Shown here: positions 1-8,849 of the stretch, piece by piece
How the letters are laid out: each line of letters starts with the position of its first letter
How positions within the stretch are numbered: position 1 is the stretch's first letter
Source: Oligosphaera ethanolica
Lineage (GTDB): Bacteria > Verrucomicrobiota > Lentisphaeria > Oligosphaerales > Oligosphaeraceae
Reading direction: 5' to 3'
DNA: 64,000 nucleotides
Assembly (NCBI RefSeq): GCF_030814695.1
Contig: NZ_JAUSVL010000001.1
Span: 558,001-622,000, forward strand
Translations under genes and position numbers: made by a program
Notes under the pieces: model-generated
The model's database searches: none
What the model saw: only the letters and a program-made list of their open reading frames with translations
Told to the model about the DNA's origin: nothing

Positions 1-944
1 ATGTAGTCGTTGAATATCACCGGCAGCTGACGATTGTCGGGATTGTCCCGGCGAATGCGCCGACGATAGCGATTGAGCGCGCGGAAGGCCTCGTCCGGCC
101 CGCCAGAAACGACTGCGACGGCCGCCGGCACGGAACGAAACTCTTCGCCTGGCGCGAGCTGCTTGAACCACTGGTTCTCGGCCTCGCTTGGACCGGACGC
201 CCGCAGATAGAGCTGGCCGCCATGCTCGCCGATCTCCCACGACCACGACCCGTGGTGCTCTATCTGCCAGGCATAACACTCGCCGGTCTCGCTGTTCTCA
301 AAACAACCCAGCGGCGACTTCTCCTTGGACGAGAAGCTGCCGGTGTTGCTGGCCAGTATCCGCTGCATGGAAAAACGCACCGGGCTCATCTGCGTCATGC
401 CGAGATCCGACATGCTGTAAGACCGCCACTGCAGCTCTTCCATCCAGCTGTTGTAGGCAATGTGCACGCGCCCACAGGCGCCCCAGGGCGTCGTGCTGGC
501 CTTGCAGAGGCCGTGCAGGGCAAAACTCGACACAAACTCAATCGGTATGTCCTGGCTGCCGCGATTGCGCAGCACGGTCTCGCTGCGCAACACCGGCACG
601 CCGTCAAAAAACTGCAGCTGCGTGCTGATCTCAAGATCGCCGGCACCCTGCACCAGCGTGAGCAGCCGACCGTGTTCGTTCCGCGTATCCTCATGACGTT
701 CATACTGCGGCGCACCGACCGGCCCGCCCGGATTGGTCCCCAGCTGCTTGCCACCACGGTGCGCCCCGCGGTTCTCGCCCGAACGATGAACCTCCACCAG
801 CCGGCAGTTCTTCCTGAAGCCCTCGCTTAGCGACGCGTCGCCGGTGAATGGCGCCGCCGAACAGTGCCGCAGGTACAGCGTGCCCGTCGCCTCGTCCTTA
901 TCTATCACCACATGGAGGCCATTTTCCGTAAAATCCAACAACAT
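1..944 (-). CDS. Alpha-galactosidase, GH36-like (N-terminal part only)
   Basis: The gene runs off the left edge, and about 314 N-terminal residues are visible. The product would hydrolyse terminal alpha-galactosides from oligosaccharides. The visible part matches the beta-supersandwich N-terminal domain of GH36 (IAYNSWMEELQW in the middle, a short acidic DGVPVLRSETVLRN strand pair). It ends at LPVIFNDY, the conserved entry to the GH36 catalytic barrel. The catalytic aspartates lie outside the window. The start is the ATG at 944-942, preceded by a good AAGGAG site. There is no signal peptide, so a cytoplasmic enzyme is likely. Family placement rests on recalled motifs; sub-family and substrate are inferred. 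Confidence 0.8.
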   Translation of the reverse strand, partial: MLLDFTENGLHVVIDKDEATGTLYLRHCSAAPFTGDASLSEGFRKNCRLVEVHRSGENRGAHRGGKQLGTNPGGPVGAPQYERHEDTRNEHGRLLTLVQGAGDLEISTQLQFFDGVPVLRSETVLRNRGSQDIPIEFVSSFALHGLCKASTTPWGACGRVHIAYNSWMEELQWRSYSMSDLGMTQMSPVRFSMQRILASNTGSFSSKEKSPLGCFENSETGECYAWQIEHHGSWSWEIGEHGGQLYLRASGPSEAENQWFKQLAPGEEFRSVPAAVAVVSGGPDEAFRALNRYRRRIRRDNPDNRQLPVIFNDY

Positions 945-1121
945 GACACTACTCCTTCGCAATACGCGCGATGACTCCCAAACAACACCTCGCCCAGCCG
1001 CACAAACGCCTGTTGACGACCTTCTCACGGCGGCAAATCATCAACATATCTCCCACACGACCTCCCGCATAATCGCCAAAACACAAAACCCGGCGACGAC
1101 GTAAACTGATTGGTGCTGCGC

Positions 1122-1270
1122 TGGGGCGAGGACTCACGGACTCATGAGGCATGGTCCCATGAATTGGACCGTGGGGACTTCCGGGACCGCGGGGAATGAC
1201 GCAGTGGACGCAAGGGACTGATTGAGGACCTCTTGGACTTCAGGGACTGATTGCCAATATCTGGGACTCC
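1122..1270. repeat. Degenerate 9-bp GGAC-N5 repeat element, copy A
   Basis: GGAC occurs at 1166, 1175, 1184, 1206, 1215, 1226, 1235, 1244 and 1264, with spacings of 9, 9, 22, 9, 11, 9, 9 and 20. An inverted relative lies at 62228-62358 with the matching spacing order. It is non-coding and sits in the 830-base gap between the GH36 gene and the next gene. Bases 945-1121 show nothing recognisable. Confidence 0.75.
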
Positions 1271-1301
1271 TGAAAACGACGTTTTGCGGCAGGTTGTCGC
1301 A

Positions 1302-1410
1302 GACCAATCCGACCGATCCGACCGATCCGACCGATCAGACCGATCAGACCGATCCGACCGATCAATCAACCGGATATGTCCGATCCGTCCGATCCGTCCG
1401 ATCCGTCCGC
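1302..1410. repeat. 9-bp tandem array (GATCCGACC / GATCAGACC / GATCCGTCC units)
   Basis: About eleven imperfect 9-bp units. The left half is of GAYCNGACC type and the right half of GATCCGTCC type. The array ends in the linker CCGCGATAAAAGACA and runs directly into the hairpin element at 1432. It belongs to the same array family as 24580-25300, 28962-29150 and 39411-39604. Confidence 0.9.
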
Positions 1411-1431
1411 GATAAAAGACAGTCGATCAGA

Positions 1432-1618
1432 CAGATCGGCCAAGTTCGGCCCGAAGGGCCGGACCATGCGTAACCCCGGGTGAGGCGCCCGGAGGGCGAC
1501 GCAACCCGGGGTATGACAACAACATAGAGTTGCGCCCGGAGGGCGCCACATTGGCTAGGCACGTCCCTTCCCACCGCGCCGGAGAGAGGCATGCCTAGTA
1601 TCCAGTAGCAATCACAGA
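1432..1618 (+). repeat. Dispersed hairpin element, family 1 (degenerate copy)
   Basis: It carries the hairpins GGCCCGAAGGGCC, then ACCCCGGGT paired with ACCCGGGGT around GGCGCCCGGAGGGCG, then GCGCCCGGAGGGCGC. This is the core of the 4135-4502 element. Its right end is a decayed form of the terminal repeat seen at 4480-4502. The left half of the element is absent and replaced by the 9-bp array. Confidence 0.85.
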
Positions 1619-1634
1619 CCAATAACGTGACGAC

Positions 1635-1699
1635 GTAATCGGTCAGCCCTTGACATTGGCTACCTGACTGGCATACAGTACCCACCGCTGACCGATTAC
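1635..1699. mobile_element. 65-bp mini-element with 13-bp perfect inverted ends
   Basis: GTAATCGGTCAGC at 1635-1647 is repeated in perfect inversion at 1687-1699. The same end sequence terminates the transposable element at 4135-4502 and other dispersed repeats here. No target duplication is visible, so it may be a deletion derivative or a solo end pair. It encloses a promoter-like sequence for the gene at 1776. Confidence 0.6.
1650..1679 (+). promoter_or_regulatory. Candidate sigma70-type promoter inside the 65-bp element
   Basis: TTGACA at 1650-1655 is a perfect -35 box. TACAGT at 1674-1679 is a weak -10 box with 18-bp spacing. Transcription would start near 1686 and give a leader of about 90 bases before the gene at 1776. 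This is a prediction from hexamer matches only. Confidence 0.4.
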
Positions 1700-1775
1700 G
1701 AACTCAGCAACGACGTGGCGGATATAATTGCGGACAGACCCAACCTGATCGGATAGCTTAAAAGGAAAGTACACC

Positions 1776-2696
1776 ATGGGTGTTATGCGTTTTACGACCC
1801 TGGCGATGGAGAACATCGGCGGCGGTGCCGGCACTGCGATCGTCATCCAATGTCCCAATGGCAAGACCTACATGGTCGACACGGGTCTTGGCGGCTGGGA
1901 CAAGGATACCTGGGCGCAGCAGTACAATTGCGGTCGCGACGCCATCGCGCCCTTCCTGGCCGCGCGCGGAATCACCAAGCTGGACGGGCTCATTGTCAGC
2001 CATGCGCACGCCGACCACTTCGGCGGCTTCGTCTGGATGTGGAATCACTTCCCCATTGACGAACTCATGGACCCGGGATACACGCTGCCGGCGCGCCTCA
2101 ATGCCAACTACACTCAAGAACTGCAGTTCTACGACGAATTACGCGCCGCCTATTGCGCCGCCCCCGGACACGCCTACCGCAAAATCCTCGCGGGCGACAC
2201 CCTCGCCTGGGACGACGAGCTCAAGGTCGACATTCTCTCGCCGCCAGCAGCATACTACGACGAAATCCCGGACGAGGCCGCCCCCGGCCGGATTGCGCAG
2301 GACAAGCCCTGGCATCACCTCCTCAACGCCAACGCCACGGCCCTGCGCATCACCCATGGCAAAATCAGCGTCTTTATTGTCGGTGACATCCAGAAGGACT
2401 ATCTCCTCCACTATCTCTGGCCACGCCTGACGCCCGAGCAGAAAAAATGCAGCATCTGCGTGCTTCCTGCCCACGGCATCCACAGCTCTGCCGAGGAAGT
2501 CGCCGCCACCCGCCCGCAAGTCGCCATCGCCTCCCTCTGGATGCCCTGGGCCGCTAAAATACCGGCCAACAAACTCTACGGCGAAGCCGGCGCCTGCGTC
2601 TATGCCACCGGCGCCCACGGGAATATCGAAATCGTCTCCAACGGCGACAACTACCAAGTCGTCTGCAGTAAAACTTTTCTGCCGGAAGACAACTAA
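1776..2696 (+). CDS. Metallo-beta-lactamase-fold hydrolase (ComEC C-terminal-like)
   Basis: A 306-residue soluble protein. The signature HAHADHFGG gives the metal ligands H76, H78, D80 and H81. Further ligands are plausible at VGDIQ (D204) and PAHGIH (H233). The layout matches stand-alone relatives of the ComEC metallohydrolase domain, without the ComEC membrane part. The substrate is not known; a phosphodiester or small metabolite is possible. The ATG at 1776 follows an AAGGAAAG site at good distance. The gene is monocistronic, flanked by repeats on the left and a 240-base gap on the right. A promoter-bearing mini-element ends 76 bases upstream. Confidence 0.8.
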   Translation: MGVMRFTTLAMENIGGGAGTAIVIQCPNGKTYMVDTGLGGWDKDTWAQQYNCGRDAIAPFLAARGITKLDGLIVSHAHADHFGGFVWMWNHFPIDELMDPGYTLPARLNANYTQELQFYDELRAAYCAAPGHAYRKILAGDTLAWDDELKVDILSPPAAYYDEIPDEAAPGRIAQDKPWHHLLNANATALRITHGKISVFIVGDIQKDYLLHYLWPRLTPEQKKCSICVLPAHGIHSSAEEVAATRPQVAIASLWMPWAAKIPANKLYGEAGACVYATGAHGNIEIVSNGDNYQVVCSKTFLPEDN

Positions 2697-2935
2697 ACGC
2701 CCGGGACTCTGATGACAAAAAAACGCCGGGCGCCGCCCGCATTGGCGTAGGCCTCATGTGTGAACTCAGTGTACCTGCCCAGCGGCGACACTTGTTGTAT
2801 GCGCATTCAGGTCGCCGCGACAACACGCGGCATGACGTGATTTCCGCTGGCGTATTGACAAGCGCCGGGAGAACCCTGACAGTATCGACTGGGCAATCAC
2901 ACCTTCGTCACCATAAGCAGAAAAGGACCACGACC

Positions 2936-3934
2936 ATGCGCCAACCCGATTTTGACCAGTTGCTGAAAGTCCTGGCCCGTGAAGTGCCCGACCGACCGAC
3001 CCTCTTCGAATTTTTTCTGAACGGGCCGTTGTACGAGCATTACTGCGGTTACAAACTCACTGCCGGCAATGCCGCCCAGTCCCTGGCCGACGCTTTCGCC
3101 GCCGCCGGTTACGACTATTGCACCCTCACCGGCTATGGCATCGATTTTCCCCGTGGCGAGTTTCACCGCGAAAAATCCATTTCGTTGAATGAAGGAGCGA
3201 TGATCGGCAGCTGGGAGGACTTCGACCGCTATCCCTGGCCGGACGTCGCCGTCGCGAACTACTCGCCGCTGGCGACGACCAAGCTCCGCGACGGCATGAA
3301 GATCATCGCCCACGGCCCCTGCGGCGTGCTGGAAAATCTCATTCGCCTGGTCGGCTACGACCGGCTGTGTCTGCTGCTGGCGGATGACCCCAGTTTAGTC
3401 AAGGCCGTGACGGATCGAATCGGAGCCATTCTGCTCCTGCATTATGAACGCTGCCTGGAATTTCCGCAGGTCGGCGCCTGCATCTCGAATGACGACTGGG
3501 GTTTTCAGCAGCAGCCCATGTTGAGTCCAAACGACATGCGCGCGTACATCATCCCCTGGCACGTCAAAATTGTCAACACGATCCATGCGGCCGGGCTCCC
3601 AGCCATCCTCCATTCCTGTGGCAACGCATTCACCTGCGGCCTGATTGACGACGTCATCGATATCTGTCATTTCGACGCGCGCCATTCCTTCGAGGACAAA
3701 ATCCTGCCGGTGGAAGAAGCCTATGAACGCTACCACCAACGCATCGCCACCCTCGGCGGCATCGACCTGGATTTTCTCTGCCGAAGCTCGCCCGCGAAAA
3801 TCCGCCAGCGCTCGCTGGCCATGCTCGAACGAGCAGCAGCGCGCGGCGGCTACGCCCTGGGCTCGGGCAATAGCATCCCGGAGTACGTCCCCATGGAAAA
3901 CTACTTCGCCATGGTCGGAGCCGTGACCGGCTGA
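2936..3934 (+). CDS. Uroporphyrinogen decarboxylase (URO-D) family protein
   Basis: 332 residues with a URO-D/MtaA-type barrel. Features include an ISNDDWGFQQQPMLSP loop and ILHSCGN near residues 225-230, which resembles the zinc-site region of cobamide-dependent methyltransferases of this superfamily. No haem genes lie nearby, so a role in haem synthesis is unlikely. Divergent URO-D proteins of this kind are common in Lentisphaerota and related anaerobes, often next to glycan or methylamine genes; their substrates are mostly unknown. The ATG at 2936 is chosen because AAAAGGA lies eight bases upstream; the longer open frame to 2756 has no ribosome site. Confidence 0.75.
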   Translation: MRQPDFDQLLKVLAREVPDRPTLFEFFLNGPLYEHYCGYKLTAGNAAQSLADAFAAAGYDYCTLTGYGIDFPRGEFHREKSISLNEGAMIGSWEDFDRYPWPDVAVANYSPLATTKLRDGMKIIAHGPCGVLENLIRLVGYDRLCLLLADDPSLVKAVTDRIGAILLLHYERCLEFPQVGACISNDDWGFQQQPMLSPNDMRAYIIPWHVKIVNTIHAAGLPAILHSCGNAFTCGLIDDVIDICHFDARHSFEDKILPVEEAYERYHQRIATLGGIDLDFLCRSSPAKIRQRSLAMLERAAARGGYALGSGNSIPEYVPMENYFAMVGAVTG

Positions 3935-4134
3935 CGCCACGCCGCAACCCAACCCAGCGGCAAGTGTCCTCTGCCCCCCAAAGGCATCTCCTGTCTTCTC
4001 TGAGTCTCGGAGCAACACCCTTTTTGCGCCCTCCCAGCGGATTCTCTTTCGTCTTCCTTGGCAATGGCCCACCGCCCCCACGCGACGCGCTGAACCGCTG
4101 TCAAGTCTTCTTACCAATGCAGCGTTATCCGGCG

Positions 4135-4502
4135 GTAATCAGTCAGTGATTGATAACCAAAACTGTGGTGCCTCTACGAGGCACTGTCTGTTGACAGGCT
4201 GCGTCCCCAGGCTAAAGCCTGGGGTTAAGCATGGTTATGCGCCTACGGCGCAAATACATGGATATTGAATGATGGTTGTTTTTGGCCCAGATCGGACAAG
4301 GCAAGTCGTCAGATCGGCCAAGTTCGGCCCGGAGGGCCGCACCATGCATAGCCCCGGGTGAGGCGCCCGGAGGGCGCCGCAACCCGGGGTGTGACAGCAA
4401 CTTGGAATTGCGCCCGGAGGGCGCCACATTGGCGAGGCACGCGCGTCTCACGCGCCAGCCAGAGGCATGCCGTGCATCCGTTACCAATCACTGACCGATT
4501 AC
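4135..4502. mobile_element. 368-bp non-autonomous transposable element (MITE-like), family 1 full copy
   Basis: The left end at 4135-4157 and the right end at 4480-4502 are inverted repeats matching at 21 of 23 positions (outermost bases GTAATC). The element is flanked by a perfect 8-bp direct repeat ATCCGGCG at 4127-4134 and 4503-4510, as left by transposition. It has no transposase gene. Internally it is a chain of hairpins: GTGCCTCTACGAGGCAC, CCCAGGCTAAAGCCTGGG, GCGCCTACGGCGC, GGCCCGGAGGGCC, a CCCCGGGT/ACCCGGGGT stem and GCGCCCGGAGGGCGC. Close relatives lie at 33520-33882 and, truncated, at 1432, 29158 and 45757. Bases 3935-4126 and 4511-4636 show nothing else. Confidence 0.9.
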
Positions 4503-4636
4503 ATCCGGCGCGGTAACAGCTGGCATATTGGCGCGGCAATGGCAAATTCATGTATCGCCAAGCGGCCTTGGCCGCAATACTCCTATCTCAGCCACATTAC
4601 TCCGCTCTGCCACCCGCCATGTGAGGACTCCTTGCC

Positions 4637-6994
4637 ATGCTCAGCGTATCCCAGCTTACCACACCACCGCCGGAATGCTCGCCAGCCTATTTCTGGCAGA
4701 TCAACGGCCAGGTGGACATACCCATGCTCATTGACGAACTGCGGGCCATGCACGCCAATGGCCTCAACGCGGTCTGTCTGCATCCCTTTCCTGACGAATT
4801 TCGCCCGAAGATGATGCCCGCACGAGTGAGCATCCCCTACTTGTCTCCCGAGTGGTTGGCGATGACGCGTGCCCTCTGCGAAGAATGCCGGCGCCTGGGC
4901 ATGAACTACTGGCTGTACGACGAAGGCGGCTGGCCGTCAGGCGGCGCCGGCGGGCAAGTGTGGCAAAACGCCAAAGACAAAGAAGCCGTGCAGCAGCGCG
5001 TGTACAAGCTGGAAAATGGCCAGGCCGTCCTCAAAATCCTCGGTGCCAACCCGCAGGTCGCCGCGCCCTACCCCGACGTGCTCAACCCGGCCGTCACCCG
5101 CGAATTTCTGCGCATCACCCACGAGCAATACGCAAAGTACCTCGGCGAATTTTTCGGCCGCGAAATCACCTTTGTCTTCACCGACGAGCCCGGCACCGCC
5201 CATTGTTCGCCGGGGACGCTGGGCAGCACCGCCGACTTCATCGCGCAATTCCGCAAACTCAAGGGCTACGACGTCACGCCTTTTTTGCCCGCGTTGCTCG
5301 CCGTGGAGAAAGGCGACGAGCCCAGCGAGGTCACGACTGCGCGCATGGACTACCACGACGTGCTCTCGACCCTCTTTGCCCGGCGCTTTCTGGCGCCCAT
5401 CCGCCGCTGGTGCCGGCGCCACGGGCTCCTCTCAGGCGGCCACTTTTCCGGCGAGGACACCCCCGCCGGCAACCGCTTTGGCACCTACGGCAACATCATG
5501 CAGTCCCTGCGCATGCTCGACGTCCCCGGCGTGGACGCCATCTGGCGGCAGCTCTTTCCCGGCCAGCGGGTCCATCCCTTCCCCAAATACGCATCCAGCG
5601 CGGCGCATCAAAATGGCAATCGCTTCGCCCTCGCCGAAATTTTCGCCGTGTACGGCAATGCGCTGTCGCCGGCGGAGATGCGCTGGCTGGTGGACTACAT
5701 GCTCGTGCGCGGCATCAACCTGATAGTCCCGAGCAAGATCTCCACCTGCCATCGCGAGCATTTCATGTCGGGCATCCGTCCGCATTTTGGTCGGGTCAAC
5801 CCCCTGTGGCCCTACATGAAAGAATACCATCAGTACATTGAACGCAGCTGCCATCTCTTGTCCCTCGGCAAACCACATTGCCCCAGCGCCGTCTATTTCG
5901 ACATCCGCTCCATCTGGGCCGGCGGCACAGCCATGGCCGAGGCCATCCGCCGACACGAAGACGTCGCCAAAGCCATGAGCGAAAAACAGTGCGACTTCGA
6001 CTACCTCGACGACGACGCCCTCGCCAAGGCCCGCGTCAAAAACGGCTCGCTGCTGGTCGGCAAGATGCGCTACCGCTGCCTAGTCATCCCCACGGCAGGC
6101 CATATGAGCGATGCGGCGAAAAACACGCTTCAGGCATTCACCCAGGCCGGCGGGACCGTCCTCGACGCCGCCAGCGCCGACAAGGCCGAACGCAGCGCGA
6201 TCATCAGTCCCGACAATCCCGCCATCCGCGTCTGCAAGCGCGTCGTTGGCAGCAACGCCATCTATTTTGTGGTCAATGAAAGCGCGGAAGCCCAGTCGTT
6301 CGCCATCACGCTGCCCGAGAAAAAGGCCGTGAGCCACTACAGCCCCGAAGACAACCGCGTCACCGCGCTGACCAGCGACCAGGGCCGCTTCTCCTGGCAC
6401 TTGCCTGCGTATTCGGCGACCTTCTTCATCACCGGCGCCATCGCCGGCGTCGGCAAGCCCCGCCACCCAACACCAGCGGAAGTAGCCCCGTCTGTCTTAC
6501 AGCGCCTGGACGGCGCCTGGACCATCCAGGCCCGCCGGCGCATCTATCCTGGCACCGACGACTTTGTCTGCGAAGACCTGCACGAAGCGCCACGCCCATG
6601 CGCGCTCGGCGATTGGCGGCCTGTCCTCGGCAACGACTTCAGCGGCGAGGCGACCTATCGCTGCACCTTCACCCTCGCTCAGGCACAGCGCATTATCCTC
6701 GATCTCGGCGATGTCGGCTATGCGTGCAAGGTCGCCGTCAACGGCAAGGCCCTGCCGCCAAAATTCCTGCCGCCATACTGTTTTGATATCAGCGCCGTCG
6801 TGCGAGCGGGCCGCAACGACTTGGATGTCACCGTCGCCAATACTCTCGCCAACGCGCTCGCACCAGACGCCGTGCTCAAACAATGGGCTGAAAAATGGCC
6901 CCTCCAATACGAAGACAAACAACGGCCATTCGAAAACGAACACCACGAAAGCGGTCTCTTCGGTCCAGTGACTCTCCTGGAGGATTACGACTAA
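4637..6994 (+). CDS. Glycoside hydrolase, GH106-like (alpha-L-rhamnosidase type)
   Basis: 785 residues without a signal peptide. The N-terminal two thirds form a barrel with YDEGGWPSGG near residue 93 and an acidic FVFTDEPGT loop near 178, patterns typical of GH106 and related unclassified families. A C-terminal beta-sandwich starts at DGAWTIQARRR near residue 624 and resembles the jelly-roll sugar-binding domain fused to many such enzymes. The product probably removes rhamnose or a related sugar from oligosaccharides in the cytoplasm. The ATG at 4637 has GTGAGGA about ten bases upstream. The gene begins about 130 bases after the MITE-like element. The exact family and substrate are uncertain. 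Confidence 0.65.
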   Translation: MLSVSQLTTPPPECSPAYFWQINGQVDIPMLIDELRAMHANGLNAVCLHPFPDEFRPKMMPARVSIPYLSPEWLAMTRALCEECRRLGMNYWLYDEGGWPSGGAGGQVWQNAKDKEAVQQRVYKLENGQAVLKILGANPQVAAPYPDVLNPAVTREFLRITHEQYAKYLGEFFGREITFVFTDEPGTAHCSPGTLGSTADFIAQFRKLKGYDVTPFLPALLAVEKGDEPSEVTTARMDYHDVLSTLFARRFLAPIRRWCRRHGLLSGGHFSGEDTPAGNRFGTYGNIMQSLRMLDVPGVDAIWRQLFPGQRVHPFPKYASSAAHQNGNRFALAEIFAVYGNALSPAEMRWLVDYMLVRGINLIVPSKISTCHREHFMSGIRPHFGRVNPLWPYMKEYHQYIERSCHLLSLGKPHCPSAVYFDIRSIWAGGTAMAEAIRRHEDVAKAMSEKQCDFDYLDDDALAKARVKNGSLLVGKMRYRCLVIPTAGHMSDAAKNTLQAFTQAGGTVLDAASADKAERSAIISPDNPAIRVCKRVVGSNAIYFVVNESAEAQSFAITLPEKKAVSHYSPEDNRVTALTSDQGRFSWHLPAYSATFFITGAIAGVGKPRHPTPAEVAPSVLQRLDGAWTIQARRRIYPGTDDFVCEDLHEAPRPCALGDWRPVLGNDFSGEATYRCTFTLAQAQRIILDLGDVGYACKVAVNGKALPPKFLPPYCFDISAVVRAGRNDLDVTVANTLANALAPDAVLKQWAEKWPLQYEDKQRPFENEHHESGLFGPVTLLEDYD

Positions 6995-6999
6995 GGCAT

Positions 7000-7036
7000 G
7001 ATCCGACTGATCCGTCCGATCCGACCGCGGAAAAGA
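7000..7036. repeat. Short 9-bp array remnant
   Basis: Four GATCCGNCN-type units followed by the usual linker GCGGAAAAGAC. It lies just after the GH106-like gene. The rest of 6995-7216 shows no recognisable feature. Confidence 0.7.
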
Positions 7037-7216
7037 CAACCGCTCACCGGTGCCGCCTCCCCCCGGCGCGGACACTTTTCCCAGCAGAAGTTTTCGCATA
7101 TTGCGGCCATCGCCTTATATTACGTGTTCCTCATTGTACCTTGATCCATTCTGTGGACTGCGTGTCCCTGCCTGTATTTACACCCTGAATTGGCGACCTT
7201 AGCCAGCAACAAACGT

Positions 7217-8464
7217 ATGAACAAGCCAGACAAAGAACGCGTTGTCATCACGGGCGTCGGCCTGACTGCTCCCAACGGCAACAGCTTAGGCGAATTCCGC
7301 CAGAACCTCCTTAACGGCGTATCCGGCGTCAAGGCCTTTGAAACGCGCTATTTTGGGCCAACGATTGCCGGCATCTGCAGTTTTGACCCACTCAAATATC
7401 AAAAACGCAAAGAGTTGCGCATTGGCACTCGCGCGGGCTCCATCTCGATCTACTGCGTCCACGAGGCGCTAGCGGACGCTGGCATCCGCATTGGTCAGGA
7501 CGTCACCAGCGACCGCGCCGGTGTGTTCATCGGCCTCACCGAGCACGGCAATGTCGAGACTGAAAACGAGATCTACGAGATCAGCAAATACGGGTACCAG
7601 ACCAAGTACTGGTCGCACTACCACAATCCCCGCACGGTGGCGAACAATCCTGCCGGGGAAGTGACCGTGAACGTCGGCATCACCGGCCCACACTACACCA
7701 TCGGCGCAGCCTGCGCGGCCGGCAACCTCGGCTGCGTCAACGGCGTGCAGCAGATACTGCTCGGCGAAGTGGACGTCGCCCTCGCCGGCGGCGTGTCCGA
7801 AAGCCCCGGCACCTTCGGCATCTTCGCGGCCTTCAACAGCCAGAATGCCCTCGCTCACCATGACGACCCAACCAAGGCCAGCCGGCCTTTTGACAAAACC
7901 CGCAACGGCATCGTCGTCTCCGAAGGCGGCGCCATTTACGTGCTGGAGCGCCTCGACCGCGCCAAAGCCCGCGGCGCCAAAATCTACGGCGAAGTCACGG
8001 GCTACAGCTACAACTCCGACGCGACCGACATGGTCCTGCCCAACCCCGTACGCCAGGCCGCCTGCATGCGCCAGGCCATTGAACGCGCCGGCCTGACACC
8101 CGCCGACATCCACATCGTCAACACCCACGCCACTGGTACGCCCGCCGGCGACATCAAGGAATGCGAAGCGCTCCGCGATGTCTTCGGCGAAAACTGCCCG
8201 GATACCTATTTCAACAACACCAAGAGCTTCATCGGCCACTGCATGGGCGCCGCCGCCGCGCTGGAACTGGCCGGCAATCTGGCCAGCTTCCAAGACCACA
8301 TTGTGCACCCGACCATCAATGTCGACGAGCTCGACCCGCTCTGCATGCTGAACAACCTCGTACTCAACACGCCCGCAACCGCCGGCCGCGTGGACAGCAT
8401 CCTCAACAACTCCTTCGGCATGCTCGGCATCAACTGCGTGCTCGTCCTCAGCAAATTTGCATAA
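7217..8464 (+). CDS. Beta-ketoacyl-ACP synthase (KAS II/FabF fold)
   Basis: 415 residues from the ATG at 7217. It condenses an acyl thioester with a malonyl-ACP-type extender. The active-site cysteine is C166 in IGAACAAGN, and the two histidines are in NTHATGTPAGD (about 304) and SFIGHCMGAAAALE (about 340). All three catalytic residues of a working condensing enzyme are therefore present. It is followed after 62 bases by its likely partner ACP. No fabG, fabZ or malonyltransferase is nearby, so it looks like a dedicated accessory unit, not the housekeeping fab cluster. An in-frame TTG at 7190 is an alternative start; neither start has a clear ribosome site. Confidence 0.85.
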   Translation: MNKPDKERVVITGVGLTAPNGNSLGEFRQNLLNGVSGVKAFETRYFGPTIAGICSFDPLKYQKRKELRIGTRAGSISIYCVHEALADAGIRIGQDVTSDRAGVFIGLTEHGNVETENEIYEISKYGYQTKYWSHYHNPRTVANNPAGEVTVNVGITGPHYTIGAACAAGNLGCVNGVQQILLGEVDVALAGGVSESPGTFGIFAAFNSQNALAHHDDPTKASRPFDKTRNGIVVSEGGAIYVLERLDRAKARGAKIYGEVTGYSYNSDATDMVLPNPVRQAACMRQAIERAGLTPADIHIVNTHATGTPAGDIKECEALRDVFGENCPDTYFNNTKSFIGHCMGAAAALELAGNLASFQDHIVHPTINVDELDPLCMLNNLVLNTPATAGRVDSILNNSFGMLGINCVLVLSKFA

Positions 8465-8526
8465 ACAGGCATCATCCTGTATCAATAGCAACAAAAAAAC
8501 AGTCAACACACGGAGAAAACAGCGAC

Positions 8527-8772
8527 ATGACACGTGAAGAAATTTCCCAGGCCATCATTGACATCTTGAACGACATTGTCCCTGATGAAGACTGGTCCGC
8601 GCTGACGCCGGAGGAGAATCTGCGGGGCAAACTGGAGTCCATGGACTTCCTGGATGTCATCATGGAGTTGCGCAAGCAGTACGGCGTCGAAGTCCCCGAG
8701 AAGGACTACGGCCATTTTGCGACCCTGAAGGGCTGCGCCGACTACCTGGAGCCGTCGCTGGCAAGCAAGTAA
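8527..8772 (+). CDS. Acyl carrier protein
   Basis: 81 residues, the normal size for an ACP, and strongly acidic. The phosphopantetheine serine is S38 in ESMDFLDVIMELR, a variant of the usual DSLD motif in which leucine is replaced by methionine and the aspartate before serine by glutamate. It lies 62 bases after the ketosynthase with GGAGA upstream of the ATG, so the two are almost certainly co-transcribed. The variant motif and the pairing suggest a specialised carrier outside primary fatty-acid synthesis. Confidence 0.85.
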   Translation: MTREEISQAIIDILNDIVPDEDWSALTPEENLRGKLESMDFLDVIMELRKQYGVEVPEKDYGHFATLKGCADYLEPSLASK

Positions 8773-8849
8773 AACGTGTGACGCGGCCCGTGGCCGGCCC
8801 ATACCGCCGCGGGCACTCCGTCATCTCGGCCCGGAAAGGAAAACCACTC

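Noticed and set aside
2936-3934. Haem-pathway uroporphyrinogen decarboxylase HemE
   Set aside because: The motifs fit the wider URO-D/MtaA superfamily better, and no haem genes are adjacent.
4135-4502. Riboswitch or structured leader for the gene at 4637
   Set aside because: The hairpin chain is bounded by inverted ends and a target duplication and recurs elsewhere, so it is a mobile element.
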